NCBI RefSeq assembly: GCF_000378985.1
Contig: NZ_KB905372.1
Location: 1 to 64,000, forward strand
Length of the DNA stretch: 64,000 nt
Source of the DNA: Ensifer sp. BR816
GTDB lineage: Bacteria; Pseudomonadota; Alphaproteobacteria; Rhizobiales; Rhizobiaceae
Reading direction: 5' to 3'
How positions within the stretch are numbered: position 1 is the stretch's first letter; the number at the start of each line of letters is the position of its first letter. Below are positions 1 through 8,030 of this stretch, piece by piece. The notes beneath the pieces are model-generated. The model searched no databases, was not told the origin of the DNA, and worked only from the letters and a program-made list of their open reading frames with translations. The position numbers were made by a program, and so were the translations under genes.

Positions 1-1
1 G

Positions 2-94
2 GTGGCGCGGCCCGGCTTCGACCGTCTGGTCGCTTGGCTCTGCGCGGGTAAGGTCGGGGCCGTCCTGTGCTTCGACGCGTCGAGGCTCGCGCGC
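2..94 (+). pseudogene. Serine site-specific recombinase, internal fragment
   Basis: Read from base 2, this stretch encodes a peptide containing RPGFDRLVAWLCAGKVGAVL and then DASRLAR, which is the pattern of the N-terminal resolvase domain of large serine recombinases in rhizobia. The frame stops at 101-103 just after the match ends, where sequence belonging to an IS66 transposase gene on the other strand begins. The gene therefore looks cut by, or fused to, a mobile element. Its beginning would lie left of the window. Confidence 0.6.
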
Positions 95-98
95 ATCT

Positions 99-1445
99 GC
101 TGAGCGTGGCGCGTTCCTTCGTCAACCACTCGCGCATCTCATCGAACAGCGGCTTGCTCTTCTGTTGCCGCACAGCCAGTCGTTCTTCAGCGCTCAAACC
201 GTTGATCTGGCGCTCGATTTCGAACAACTCGTCATAGCGCTTGACGGCTTCCAATGCGATCGGCGAGATCGGCTTGCCTTTGCGCTTGTGATCCCGAGCA
301 TTTTTCTGGATATCGGCCAGGGCAAAGAATTTCCGACGCGCATGCGCATGGCAAAAGGCAAAGGTGATCGGAACCGTCTTTGTCGCGGCGACAGCGAGCG
401 GCTCGAAGCCATTGTAGCAGTCGCTCTGTAGAATGCCGCCATACGCGGCCAAGTGCCTCTGCGGATGCTCGCCGCGCCGATCACTCGACGCATAATAGAT
501 CGCCGCCGGCGCAGCCGCTCCCCCGAACGGCTGGTCGTCCCGGATGTAGCTCCATATTCGCCCGGTTACGCATTTGCCCTTGGCCTGGATCGGGATGGTC
601 GTGTCGTCACCATGCAATCGCTCGGCCCCGAAGACATGCTTCTCGATCAGGTCGTAGACCGGCATGAGGGCCGCCGTTCCAAATCCGACCTGATCGGCCA
701 GCGTCGAGGTCGACAGGTCTATGCCCTCACATTTGAACCTTGTGCTCTGGCGGTTCAGCGGACTGTGCATCCCAAATTTGTCGAAGACGATCGTCGCCAG
801 CAGATGCGGACCAATGAAGCCGCGCGGCGTCGCATGGAACGGTGCTGGCGCCTGGCTGATCGCCTCGCAATCGCGGCAGGTAAATTTCTCCCGAACCGTC
901 TCGATCACCTTGAAGCGGCGCGGTATCTCCTCCAGTGTCTCGTTGACATCCTCGCCCAGCTTCGACAGGCGCGAGCCGCCGCAGCAAGCACAGATGGTCG
1001 GGGGATCGATCACCACGCGCTCGCGCTCGGCATCCTCCGGCCAGGGTTTGCGCACCGGCCGTTTGCGTGCGAACGAACGCACACTCGACGTTCTGGCGGC
1101 AGCAGCCTTGGCCGCCACTTCATCCTCGGTCGCGGCCATCACGAGTTCTTCGAGCTGTAATTCCATCTGGTCGATCAGACGCGCCGTGCGCTCGGATCTC
1201 TGACCGCGCAGTTCGCGCCGGAGCTTTTCGATCGCCAGTTCCAGACTGACGATCAGCGCCTCACTGTCCGACAGCATGGCCTGCACATTGGCGGCCTGCG
1301 CCACCGCGATGTCCCGCTCGGCGACGACCGTGTCGCGCTCGGCGGCAACGACATCACGTTCAGCCTGCAGCATCTCACGCTCGGAAAGCAGCGCCAGATA
1401 GGCGCTCGCGAGGTCCGCAGGGAGATCCACAGGCTTCGATATCAT
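99..1445 (-). pseudogene. tnpC: IS66 transposase TnpC, 3'-truncated
   Basis: The frame opens at an ATG at 1445 (MISKPVDLPADLASAYLALL). It carries a coiled-coil N-terminus, the CACCGGSRLSKLGEDV zinc-finger-like segment, and the first parts of the DDE core (HGDDTTIPI and the HARRKF segment). Recognisable sequence ends with EWLTKERATLS near base 99. The frame stays open to the window edge but encodes unrelated residues. The final catalytic Glu region, about 70-100 residues in relatives, is missing, so the enzyme should be inactive. It lies downstream of tnpB in the usual IS66 order. Confidence 0.8.
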
Positions 1446-1490
1446 GAAGCCATTCGATCAGATTCACCCAATATTTTCAATGCAATAATG

Positions 1491-1844
1491 CTACCCGACC
1501 CGTGTCGGACGAAAGGTTTCCTGCGGATGGCGCCAATCAATTCCGGACAACAAATAAGAAAGCTGCGCAGGCGATATCGCGATCGCGCCACCTTCTGCAG
1601 ACGGCCAGACGAACCGGCCGCGCTCCAACTTTTTTGTAAAAAGGCAGCTCCCCTGGCCGTCACTCCAGATCACTTTTATCAGCGATCCGCTGCGACCGCG
1701 GAACACAAATAGATTGCCGTCCAGAGGGTTCAGTTTCAGCACCTCCTGCACCCGCAACGCAAGGGATGGAAACCCACACCGCATGTCGGTATGGCCCGTT
1801 GCAATCCACACCCGCACATTTTGACCGGAAGGAAGCGTGATCAC
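1491..1844 (-). CDS. tnpB: IS66 accessory protein TnpB
   Basis: A 117-residue protein with the TnpB (IS66 Orf2) pattern: VRVWIATGHTDMRCGFPSLA near the start, then LFVFRGRSGSLIKVIW, and SPAQLSYLLSGIDW near the end. Length is normal for the family. The ATG overlaps the tnpA stop as ATGA (1841-1844), consistent with translational coupling. TnpB proteins are needed for transposition of the IS66 group, but their exact role is unclear. This copy appears intact although its element is truncated. Confidence 0.9.
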   Translation of the reverse strand: MITLPSGQNVRVWIATGHTDMRCGFPSLALRVQEVLKLNPLDGNLFVFRGRSGSLIKVIWSDGQGSCLFTKKLERGRFVWPSAEGGAIAISPAQLSYLLSGIDWRHPQETFRPTRVG

Positions 1845-2275
1845 CGCAACGTCTCCAGCCCCCGCATGATCCGCAGCAGCGCCTCAACGTCGACGCTGCC
1901 GTCCACGACCACACGACGGCCATTCGCCGCAACAATCTCCATGCGGCCGGAAGGAGATGCCACCGGATGCTCCATCGCAGCAGGTGGAGTGACCTGCTTC
2001 ACCGGCACAAAAGTTTCCGGCATCACGAACGCCGGCACAAAACCGTCGGTTTGTTTCTGGCTGTGCAAACCCTGGCGTACCGATTTGCGCCAACGGTTCA
2101 ACAGGGAACGGCTGATGCCGTACTCACGAGCCGTGGCCGACGCACGGCCTCTCCCCGCAAAGCTTTCTGCGACAATCCGCAGCTTCTCATCCTCAGTAAA
2201 GCGACGCCGCCGACCGGTGTTGATCACCTCAAGACGGCTCACCCGAGACCCGCTGTCTCCTTCAAAAATCTCCAT
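1841..2275 (-). CDS. tnpA: IS66 accessory protein TnpA
   Basis: A protein of about 144 residues with a helix-turn-helix of the transposase-8/IS66 Orf1 type (RRRRFTEDEKLRIVAES, then REYGISRSLLNRWRK). A longer reading from a TTG at 2332 would begin inside the terminal repeat, so the ATG at 2275 (MEIFEGDSGSRVSRLEV) is preferred. It probably binds DNA within the element. It is the first gene of the tnpA-tnpB-tnpC operon and is coupled to tnpB by a 4-base overlap. Confidence 0.88.
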   Translation of the reverse strand: MEIFEGDSGSRVSRLEVINTGRRRRFTEDEKLRIVAESFAGRGRASATAREYGISRSLLNRWRKSVRQGLHSQKQTDGFVPAFVMPETFVPVKQVTPPAAMEHPVASPSGRMEIVAANGRRVVVDGSVDVEALLRIMRGLETLR

Positions 2276-2328
2276 GTTGGCAACTGTCCTTATGCATGGG
2301 AATAAGGACAGGGTCTGAACAGTTTTAC

Positions 2329-2929
2329 TCAATATTCATAGGCGGTCTCGCTCGGACGGATACGTTGTACAAGGATCATCGGCGTGTGCAAATTTTGCCC
2401 AGATCCCTCAATGCCTCCCAAGGCAACTTGGCTGTCGTCCGACATGGTTCGGCGGCAGCCATTTTTTATACCGGAGAAGCAAGGTCAGAGGCATGGAACT
2501 ACGCAATAGATCCATGGAGGACCGATGGATCTTCGTAATCACCGAACTCGGCGGCGGGGTACGGCGACTGCCCACAACGGCAGATTGGCCGCCTCTGGTG
2601 GATCCGCATCCTTGTTTCGAGCGCGTCCAGTTCGTCGAAGCCGGTTTGCCCGGTTTGCGCGGCAGGGTGAGATATGGGCTGCGGTTTTCGCCTTTGACCT
2701 CTTCGATGCAGCCGGGCGCCGCACCGGGATGGAATGATCTATCTCGGGTGCCTGCACGGGTACGTACATCGCGGGAGCGTCATCGTCTCTTCCGGTTGCG
2801 GAGGGACATTCTCAGTAGGTAACTAGACCGTATGTTCGCCTGAGTTGAAGGTGGCCCGCCCCGCAGTAAGTAGAAACGGGGGTTGCTCTGGATTGGCCGG
2901 AGCCGAGCCCCATACTTAGGAGGCGAGCC
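2329..2929. other. Gap between IS66 copy and IS110 fragment
   Basis: About 600 bases without a convincing gene. Open frames here are short and overlapping, with no recognisable domain. The last 110 bases (about 2815-2929) precede the IS110 start codon and probably belong to the left end of that element, including its strong ribosome binding site AGGAGG at 2918-2923. The rest may be debris of older insertions. Confidence 0.4.
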
Positions 2930-2965
2930 GTGGAAGAGTATAGCGACGTTTTTGTTGGATTGGAT
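2930..2965 (+). pseudogene. IS110 transposase, 5' piece split by IS66
   Basis: A GTG start at 2930, seven bases after AGGAGG, begins VEEYSDVFVGLD. This is the N-terminus of an IS110-type DEDD transposase, with the final D as the first catalytic aspartate. At 2966 the frame enters the inverted repeat of an IS66 element. The remaining 359 residues resume at 12100 (VSKLKISVAVAEGG) after that element. Joining 2930-2965 to 12100-13179 gives an unbroken 371-residue protein, so this is one gene cut by a later insertion. Confidence 0.85.
2958..2965 (+). repeat. 8-bp target-site duplication, left copy
   Basis: GATTGGAT immediately precedes the left inverted repeat of the second IS66 element and recurs immediately after its right inverted repeat. 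Eight bases is the normal duplication for IS66, which fixes both ends of the element. Confidence 0.9.
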
Positions 2966-3046
2966 GTGAGCGCCACGAACACCCCACCTTTTCTTGTTTC
3001 GCTTGAGGCTTGAGGATCTGCCCTTTGATTTGGAAGGGCAGATTGG

Positions 3047-3502
3047 ATGGACGACGAGAACGATAGTGCCATGCTCAGAGCCAGGTTTGAAGCCAGGCAC
3101 CAGGACAGCTACCGCCGGGTTGAAGTGATCACTGGTGAACGTCGGCGACGGGACTGGTTGCCGGAAGAGAAAGACGAGATACTGCTGGCATGTGCCGAGC
3201 CCGGTGTGAACATCTCGGGGGTGGCGCGCCGGTATGGTGTCAATCGCGGCCTCCTGAACAAGTGGCGGAAGGCTGCGGGTCTGCCGGTCGGCAGGCGTGG
3301 CGGTAGAGGACTGGATGTTCCGGTTTTCGTTCCGGTGACGATTTCGGACGAAGTGGTTGAGGCGCAGAGCGTCGACAGCAGGTCCGATGTTGATACGAGC
3401 CGCATCGAGATCGAGCTTGGCGGCGGGCGGATTGTCATGAGCGGCAATGTCGCTCCAGAGCTGGCGCAAGCGGTGGTGTCGGCGCTGCGGGGCAAGCGGT
3501 GA
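3047..3502 (+). CDS. tnpA: IS66 accessory protein TnpA
   Basis: A 151-residue protein with the IS66 TnpA helix-turn-helix (WLPEEKDEILLACAEPGVNI, then ARRYGVNRGLLNKWRK) and a C-terminal region ending IVMSGNVAPELAQAVVSALR, as in relatives. It begins about 80 bases inside the left inverted repeat and overlaps the tnpB start by four bases. It differs clearly from the tnpA at 1841-2275, so the two IS66 elements belong to different subgroups. Confidence 0.88.
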   Translation: MDDENDSAMLRARFEARHQDSYRRVEVITGERRRRDWLPEEKDEILLACAEPGVNISGVARRYGVNRGLLNKWRKAAGLPVGRRGGRGLDVPVFVPVTISDEVVEAQSVDSRSDVDTSRIEIELGGGRIVMSGNVAPELAQAVVSALRGKR

Positions 3503-3615
3503 TCGGTGCGTCGAGGGGACTTCGGATCATGGTGGCGACGCAGCCGATCGATTTCCGGCGCGGTATGAACGGCCTCGTCGCTTTGGTGGCGGCTGCACTT
3601 GCTGCCGATCCCTAT
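3499..3615 (+). pseudogene. tnpB: IS66 tnpB, 5' part split by a recombinase element
   Basis: A GTG start overlapping tnpA opens a frame with GLRIMVATQPIDFRRGMNGL, typical of TnpB, running to AADPY (codon 3613-3615). The next base starts the 86-bp inverted repeat of the recombinase-trio element. The matching 3' part (CGDVFVFRAKR onward) resumes in the correct frame at 9603. Joined, they give a 117-residue protein, the usual TnpB length. As it stands the gene is inactivated. Confidence 0.88.
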
Positions 3616-3701
3616 TTATGTGCCGGGCGAGATTATGTGGCGGAGCCGCGAAGACGGCTGCCGAAGCCTGCCAAATCTGGAATCCTCCGCCACATAATAT
3701 T
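3616..3701 (+). repeat. RIT left inverted repeat, 86 bp
   Basis: Begins TTATGTGCCGGGCGAG and ends CCGCCACATAATATT. It is the exact reverse complement of 6929-7014 over all 86 bases. Inside it TTATGTGGCGG and CCGCCACATAA form a secondary inverted pair around a GC-rich centre, which could be recombinase binding arms. The inner end coincides with the stop codon of ritC (3701-3703). Confidence 0.93.
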
Positions 3702-4708
3702 CAGATGCTGTTCAGCAGTTGCAGCACGGCGTCATCTGGTCGGAAACGGACCCCAAGATCGCCGGAGACTCCAGCCTTCTCGAGACCTTTGCGCATCATC
3801 TCGACATCGGCGGCGGCATAGCGATGGGTTGTGGCGACCTGTGCGTGCCCGAGCCAGGCTTGGATTGTCAAAAGGTCCACGCCCGACTGCAGAAGCATCA
3901 TGGCAAGTGAGTGTCGGAAGATGTGCGGCGATATAGGCTTGTGGGCCAATGCGGGCCGAATGGTCACAGCTTGGACCGCCGCACGCCGCACGATATGGGT
4001 TGCTCCGAAGCGCGTCAGCCGCTCTTGGCGGGCGCCGATAAAGATCGGTCGCGGCTCGTGGTTCGCGATTCCATGCTCGGCCAACAAGGCCGTCAGTGCT
4101 CTCGCAAGATCCTGAGGGATGGGGATGACACGGTCTCTGCGCCCTTTGCCGCGCAGCAGCACTTGCGGGTGCGACCGCTCCAACTGAAGGTCGTTTGCGT
4201 TGACGCCGATAGCTTCGGAGACCCGCGCGCCGGTCCGAGCCAGGAACAGTAGAAACGTACGGTCACGCCGACCACGGGACGTCCTTGGATTGGGTGCGGC
4301 AATGACGGCGTCCACTTCGGCCTTGGTGAGGTGGTGCGTCACCTCGATGTGCGCCCGTTTTATGGGAATCGTCAGCACGCGTTGGGCGACACCGAAGGAC
4401 GCCGGGTCGGCGGTTGCGACATGGTGGAAGAAAGATCGTATCGCCGCAAGACGGGCATTGCGCGTGGCGACGGAGTTGTTTCGCTTCTCTTCGAGTTCGT
4501 CGAGAAAGGCGAGAACGAGGTCTCGATCGAGATCTTCGAGCGCCAACGCCGCCGGCTTCTTCCGCAGCCGGGCGGCGGCAAAGAGGATCAGCATGCGCAA
4601 GGCGTCGCGATAGCTGGCCACGGTCGCGGGAGTGGCGTTGCGTTGTTTGGTCAAGCGCCGGCGAAAGTAGGACTCCAAGAGCGGCGCCAGGAGTAGGTGT
4701 TCACTCAT
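3701..4708 (-). CDS. ritC: Tyrosine recombinase, third of RIT trio
   Basis: A 335-residue phage-integrase-family recombinase. The start chosen is the ATG at 4708 (MSEHLLLAPLLESYF), which overlaps the previous gene's stop by ATGA; an upstream reading to 4864 would run into that gene. An N-terminal SAM-like domain precedes the catalytic core: Arg in ARTGARVSEAIG, Lys in GKGRRDRVIPI, FRHSLA, LGHAQVATTHRY with the Tyr nucleophile. All expected residues are visible. It probably works together with the two upstream recombinases on the flanking 86-bp repeats. Confidence 0.9.
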   Translation of the reverse strand: MSEHLLLAPLLESYFRRRLTKQRNATPATVASYRDALRMLILFAAARLRKKPAALALEDLDRDLVLAFLDELEEKRNNSVATRNARLAAIRSFFHHVATADPASFGVAQRVLTIPIKRAHIEVTHHLTKAEVDAVIAAPNPRTSRGRRDRTFLLFLARTGARVSEAIGVNANDLQLERSHPQVLLRGKGRRDRVIPIPQDLARALTALLAEHGIANHEPRPIFIGARQERLTRFGATHIVRRAAVQAVTIRPALAHKPISPHIFRHSLAMMLLQSGVDLLTIQAWLGHAQVATTHRYAAADVEMMRKGLEKAGVSGDLGVRFRPDDAVLQLLNSI

Positions 4709-5637
4709 GCTGCGCCTCCGTCGAGGAAGGCGCGCTCCGCTGCCATGGCGAGAAGATCCACCGAGCCAGTGAGGTAGTAGGCTGTGTCGCTGTAGCTGGC
4801 GTGGCCGAGATAGGTGGCGAGTAACGGGAGCAGCGCCTGGACGTTGGCGCGCTGTTGATGCCAAAGGCCCAGGCGGGTCACGGCAAACCGGTGCCTCAGA
4901 TCGTGCGGCCGCAACGGTTTGCCGTCATCAAGGGCAGCGATCTTGCGGACCTGAGCAAATCCGCTTTGCAAGCCAGTCGCCGAGAGGCGGTTACCACGAG
5001 AGCTGAGGAAAAAGGCCTGGTCCTTGGGACTGGGAAAAGCGGCATCGCGCTCACGGGCATAGCGACGAAGCGCTGTTTGGGTCGTCGTGTGAACCGGAAC
5101 GAGACGATCCTTGCGGAACTTCGTCTTCCGCACGAGGAGAACTCCGTTGGTCAGATCGACGTCGGAACGATCAAGCCTGACCACTTCGCCCGATCGCAGT
5201 CCCGAGCTTGCTAACAGTCCGATCAGCATCGCCATCGTCCGCCCCCTGAGAGGGATATCTGGAGAAATGCGGGCGCATGCGTCGATGAGCGACGCCAACT
5301 CTGCCTCGCTGAGGATACGCGGAGGCGGAATCGCCCTGGATCTGGGGAAGACTCTACGCTCCAAGGCCTCGGTTTGGGCATCATAGACGGCGAGATATTC
5401 GTAGAATCGGCGGAGCACGCCGTGACGAGTGGCGCGGCTGTTGGCAGCGCCGCCGAACGACAGGACGAAGTCCAGCGCCATCGTCCGGGTGGCGGGCGCA
5501 TCGAATTGAGCGCGTTCAACGTAGCTGACGAAAGCCCGCAACGTGCCGGCTTGTTTGCTGAAAGAGTAGCCGAGCGAGTGGCGCAGTTCGATGTAACGCT
5601 CAGCCTTCTCGCCGAGGAATAGGGCAAAGGCGGTCAT
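4705..5637 (-). CDS. ritB: Tyrosine recombinase, second of RIT trio
   Basis: A 310-residue tyrosine recombinase with Arg in SSGLRSGEVVRL, Lys in RKTKFRKDRLVPV, the HDLRHRFAV box, LGHASYSDTAYYL and its terminal Tyr. It begins at an ATG overlapping the first gene (5634-5637) and ends overlapping the third (4705-4708), so the three proteins are likely made together. Length is normal for RIT middle proteins. No frameshift or missing catalytic residue is visible. Confidence 0.9.
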   Translation of the reverse strand: MTAFALFLGEKAERYIELRHSLGYSFSKQAGTLRAFVSYVERAQFDAPATRTMALDFVLSFGGAANSRATRHGVLRRFYEYLAVYDAQTEALERRVFPRSRAIPPPRILSEAELASLIDACARISPDIPLRGRTMAMLIGLLASSGLRSGEVVRLDRSDVDLTNGVLLVRKTKFRKDRLVPVHTTTQTALRRYARERDAAFPSPKDQAFFLSSRGNRLSATGLQSGFAQVRKIAALDDGKPLRPHDLRHRFAVTRLGLWHQQRANVQALLPLLATYLGHASYSDTAYYLTGSVDLLAMAAERAFLDGGAA

Positions 5638-6872
5638 GCCGCGCCTCCCGGAAAGGGGAGTGCGACCTCGGCGAGCTGCGAGGTCGCAACCTTTACGTAA
5701 AGCGCCGTTGTGTTGATGCTCCGGTGGCCAAGAAGATCGGCGATCTCGTTGATTGGCCTTCGCTGCCCGACAAGCTGGGTGGCGAGGCTGTGGCGCAGGA
5801 GATGTGCACCTGCGACCCGCCCGAGTTCGACCCCGCCATGCCGCAACCGCTTCCGCACGATTCTTGAAATAGGCGCCGCAAACTTGAACGGTCCCACCGG
5901 CGGCGTGAACGACAGGAGCAGATACGGACTGTCCACTTTTGGTCTAGCGCGCAGGATGTAATCGGCGAGTGCGGCGCCGGTCTCTTCAAGGAGTGGCACC
6001 ACCCGATCACGCTTGCCCTTGGTGCGCCGGACAAAAACCTCGCCAGTACGCCAGTCGATGTCCCGCAGCCGAATGGCGCGTAACTCGCCGTTGCGAATGC
6101 CCGTGGTGGCGAGCAGCAGCAGGATGGCTCGATCGCGGATATCGACCGACGTCGTTGCGCCGATCGCATCGATTGCGCGCCGAACGTCACCCCATGCAAG
6201 GCGCGGCGGCAGATGCGCCAAACGCCAATAGGGCGTCCTCGGGACGATGCGGGCAAGATCTTGGTGATGGTGGCCAGCCCAACATAAAAACCGAAGAAAT
6301 GTTCGAATGTGAGAAGTCGCTGCCGTGCGGGTGCCGGAGGTCGCCGATAGCGACAGTCGATGCTCGACAGCAGCGAGCACGTGCTCAGCTGTCAACGCCT
6401 CAAGGTCTTGGCCGGGGTGACGCTGGCGGACCCAATCCAGAAAGCGTCGGCCGCCCAGAAGAACACCTTCGCGGGTCTTCGGCTCCAGGCCCCGTACTCT
6501 GCGCAGATAGTCCGAGAAGGAGGCCAGAAGCAGAGCATCCGGGTCAGCCCCTTCACTTGGAACGGAAATAATGAATCGTTCCGGAGCCACTCGCCGTGCG
6601 TGTGCCAGAGCCGATACTGCCCCGATGCGCGGAGTATCCGTAGTAAACGAGCCCAAATAGCTGTCGATGACATCTTGATGGATTGGCATCAGGCCACAGC
6701 GCGTCGCGGCAAACTGGCTAAAACGCGCAATCCGGCTCAGGTAAATCTTGGCGGACGCTCGCTTATAACCGACCGTGAAGAAATGCTCCGCGAGGCGATC
6801 CATCTCGCCACCGAGCGCACCGCTCCGCAGTCGTTTGAGTACCCCACGATACGAAAAATAGAAGTCGAGCAT
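5634..6872 (-). CDS. ritA: Tyrosine recombinase, first of RIT trio
   Basis: A 412-residue tyrosine recombinase, the first gene of the trio, starting at 6872 shortly inside the right 86-bp repeat. Its N-terminal 170 residues form the core-binding part. The catalytic domain shows TTGIRNGELRAIRL (Arg), RRTKGKRDRVVPL (Lys), LLRHSLAT, and LLGHRSINTTALYVK (His and Tyr nucleophile). It is the longest of the three. Any promoter must lie in or just inside the right inverted repeat (6873-7014). Confidence 0.9.
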   Translation of the reverse strand: MLDFYFSYRGVLKRLRSGALGGEMDRLAEHFFTVGYKRASAKIYLSRIARFSQFAATRCGLMPIHQDVIDSYLGSFTTDTPRIGAVSALAHARRVAPERFIISVPSEGADPDALLLASFSDYLRRVRGLEPKTREGVLLGGRRFLDWVRQRHPGQDLEALTAEHVLAAVEHRLSLSATSGTRTAATSHIRTFLRFLCWAGHHHQDLARIVPRTPYWRLAHLPPRLAWGDVRRAIDAIGATTSVDIRDRAILLLLATTGIRNGELRAIRLRDIDWRTGEVFVRRTKGKRDRVVPLLEETGAALADYILRARPKVDSPYLLLSFTPPVGPFKFAAPISRIVRKRLRHGGVELGRVAGAHLLRHSLATQLVGQRRPINEIADLLGHRSINTTALYVKVATSQLAEVALPFPGGAA

Positions 6873-6928
6873 CCTGCCCCTCCAGCATTGCGGCGCAGGG
6901 GGATCCCGCGTCCGTCAGAGAGGCATGA

Positions 6929-7014
6929 AATATTATGTGGCGGAGGATTCCAGATTTGGCAGGCTTCGGCAGCCGTCTTCGCGGCTCCGCCACATAATCT
7001 CGCCCGGCACATAA
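6929..7014 (-). repeat. RIT right inverted repeat, 86 bp
   Basis: Exact reverse complement of 3616-3701. Its outer end reads CCCGGCACATAA and is followed directly by GAACGGTT, the first bases of the next inserted unit. The inner end lies 56 bases upstream of the ritA start codon. Confidence 0.93.
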
Positions 7015-7029
7015 GAACGGTTGGACTAA

Positions 7030-7053
7030 CCCGCTCCGCTACGCCGGAGCGGG
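7030..7053 (+). repeat. Terminal hairpin of the IS91-type unit
   Basis: CCCGCTCCG, a 6-base loop, then CGGAGCGGG form a perfect 9-bp stem eight bases inside the left edge of the unit. IS91-type elements carry subterminal hairpins at their ends that the HUH enzyme recognises, so a terminus function is plausible but not shown. Confidence 0.5.
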
Positions 7054-7141
7054 AAGGAGGTCAGGTATTCAGTAGGAGCCCCAACTGCGAGAGGATGGGA
7101 CGGCTGTTTAGCAGCCATTCCATCCGACAGAGGAGCTCGTC

Positions 7142-8023
7142 ATGACCCCACTTCGCCAGCGCATGAGCGAGGACATGCAGGTGCGCAATTTTTCGCTCAA
7201 TACCCAGCTCTCGTATCTGCGGCAGGTGTCGCTGTTTGCACGATACTTCGGCAAAGCGCCGGACTTGCTCGGCCGCGAGGATATTCGAACCTATCAGGTC
7301 TATCTGGCCAACGAGAAGAAGCTGGCGCCTAACTCAATCCATATCGCCATTTCGGCGTTGCGCTTTTTCTTCAGCGTCACGCTCGAGAGGGATTGGGTGC
7401 CTGCAGAGGTCTTGCCGCTGCCCAAGAAGCCGCAGAAGCTGCCGATCATCCTCAGTCCGGATGAAGTGCAGCACTTTCTCGGCTGCGTGGCCGATCTCAA
7501 ACACCATGCCATCCTGACGACGTGCTATGCCGCCGGCCTGCGCATTTCGGAAGCGGTGCAGCTGAAGCCCACGGACATCGACAGCCGGAGAATGGTCGTC
7601 CGTGTCGAGCAGGGCAAAGGCCAGAAGGACCGCTATGTGATGCTGTCGCCGAAGCTCCTGGAGATCCTGCGCGATTATTGGAGGATGCGGCGGCCAGAGG
7701 CGTGGCTTTTTCCCGGAGATCGCGCCGGCCACCCGATCAGCCGGCATGCAGTCGGGCAAGCCTGCGAGAAAGCGCACGATCTCTCCCGCTTGTCCAAACC
7801 GGTGACACCGCACAGCTTGAGACATGCCTTCGCCGTTCATCTCCTGGAGGCCGGCGCCGACGTGCGCACCATCCAATTGCTGCTCGGTCACCGCAGCCTG
7901 GCGACCACCGCCCACTACCTGCGCATCGCCACCAACAAGGTCTGCGCCACCTCCAGCCCCCTCGAGCTTTTGCCCCGTCCAGCGCCCACCCCGCCGCCGC
8001 CCGCCAAGCCTGAGTATTTCTGA
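7142..8023 (+). CDS. XerD-like tyrosine recombinase associated with IS91
   Basis: A 293-residue integrase beginning MTPLRQRMSEDMQVRNFSLN. An N-terminal SAM-like domain (to about 100) precedes the catalytic domain: Arg in AAGLRISEAVQL, Lys in GKGQKDRYVML, HSLRHAFAV, LLGHRSLATTAHYLR with the Tyr nucleophile. It ends in a Pro-rich tail. It is seven bases upstream of the IS91-type transposase gene, a pairing seen in a subset of IS91 elements. Its role there is not known; it may process replicative intermediates. Confidence 0.88.
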   Translation: MTPLRQRMSEDMQVRNFSLNTQLSYLRQVSLFARYFGKAPDLLGREDIRTYQVYLANEKKLAPNSIHIAISALRFFFSVTLERDWVPAEVLPLPKKPQKLPIILSPDEVQHFLGCVADLKHHAILTTCYAAGLRISEAVQLKPTDIDSRRMVVRVEQGKGQKDRYVMLSPKLLEILRDYWRMRRPEAWLFPGDRAGHPISRHAVGQACEKAHDLSRLSKPVTPHSLRHAFAVHLLEAGADVRTIQLLLGHRSLATTAHYLRIATNKVCATSSPLELLPRPAPTPPPPAKPEYF

Positions 8024-8030
8024 GCTCCCG

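Larger units (their letters stand above)
99..2328 (-). mobile_element. IS66-family element, truncated at the tnpC end
   Basis: Three overlapping - strand genes in the order tnpA, tnpB, tnpC identify an IS66-family element. Its outer end beside tnpA is at 2328, where the - strand begins GTAAAACTGTTCAGACC; a GTAA-type start is usual for the family. The other end is missing: tnpC homology stops near 99 and a serine-recombinase fragment follows, so the element cannot move by itself. No target duplication can be assessed because one end is lost. Confidence 0.8.
3616..7014 (-). mobile_element. Recombinase-in-trio (RIT) element
   Basis: Three consecutive tyrosine recombinase genes on the - strand, each overlapping the next by ATGA, lie between perfect 86-bp inverted repeats. 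This is the defining layout of RIT elements in proteobacteria. The element is 3399 bp and interrupts IS66 tnpB exactly between two codons. No target duplication is visible. All three recombinases keep their catalytic motifs, so the element could still be active. Confidence 0.9.

Noticed and set aside
2780..3469. Long - strand frame over the IS66 tnpA region
   Set aside because: It is antisense to tnpA and crosses the IS66 end and the IS110 fragment, so it cannot be one gene.
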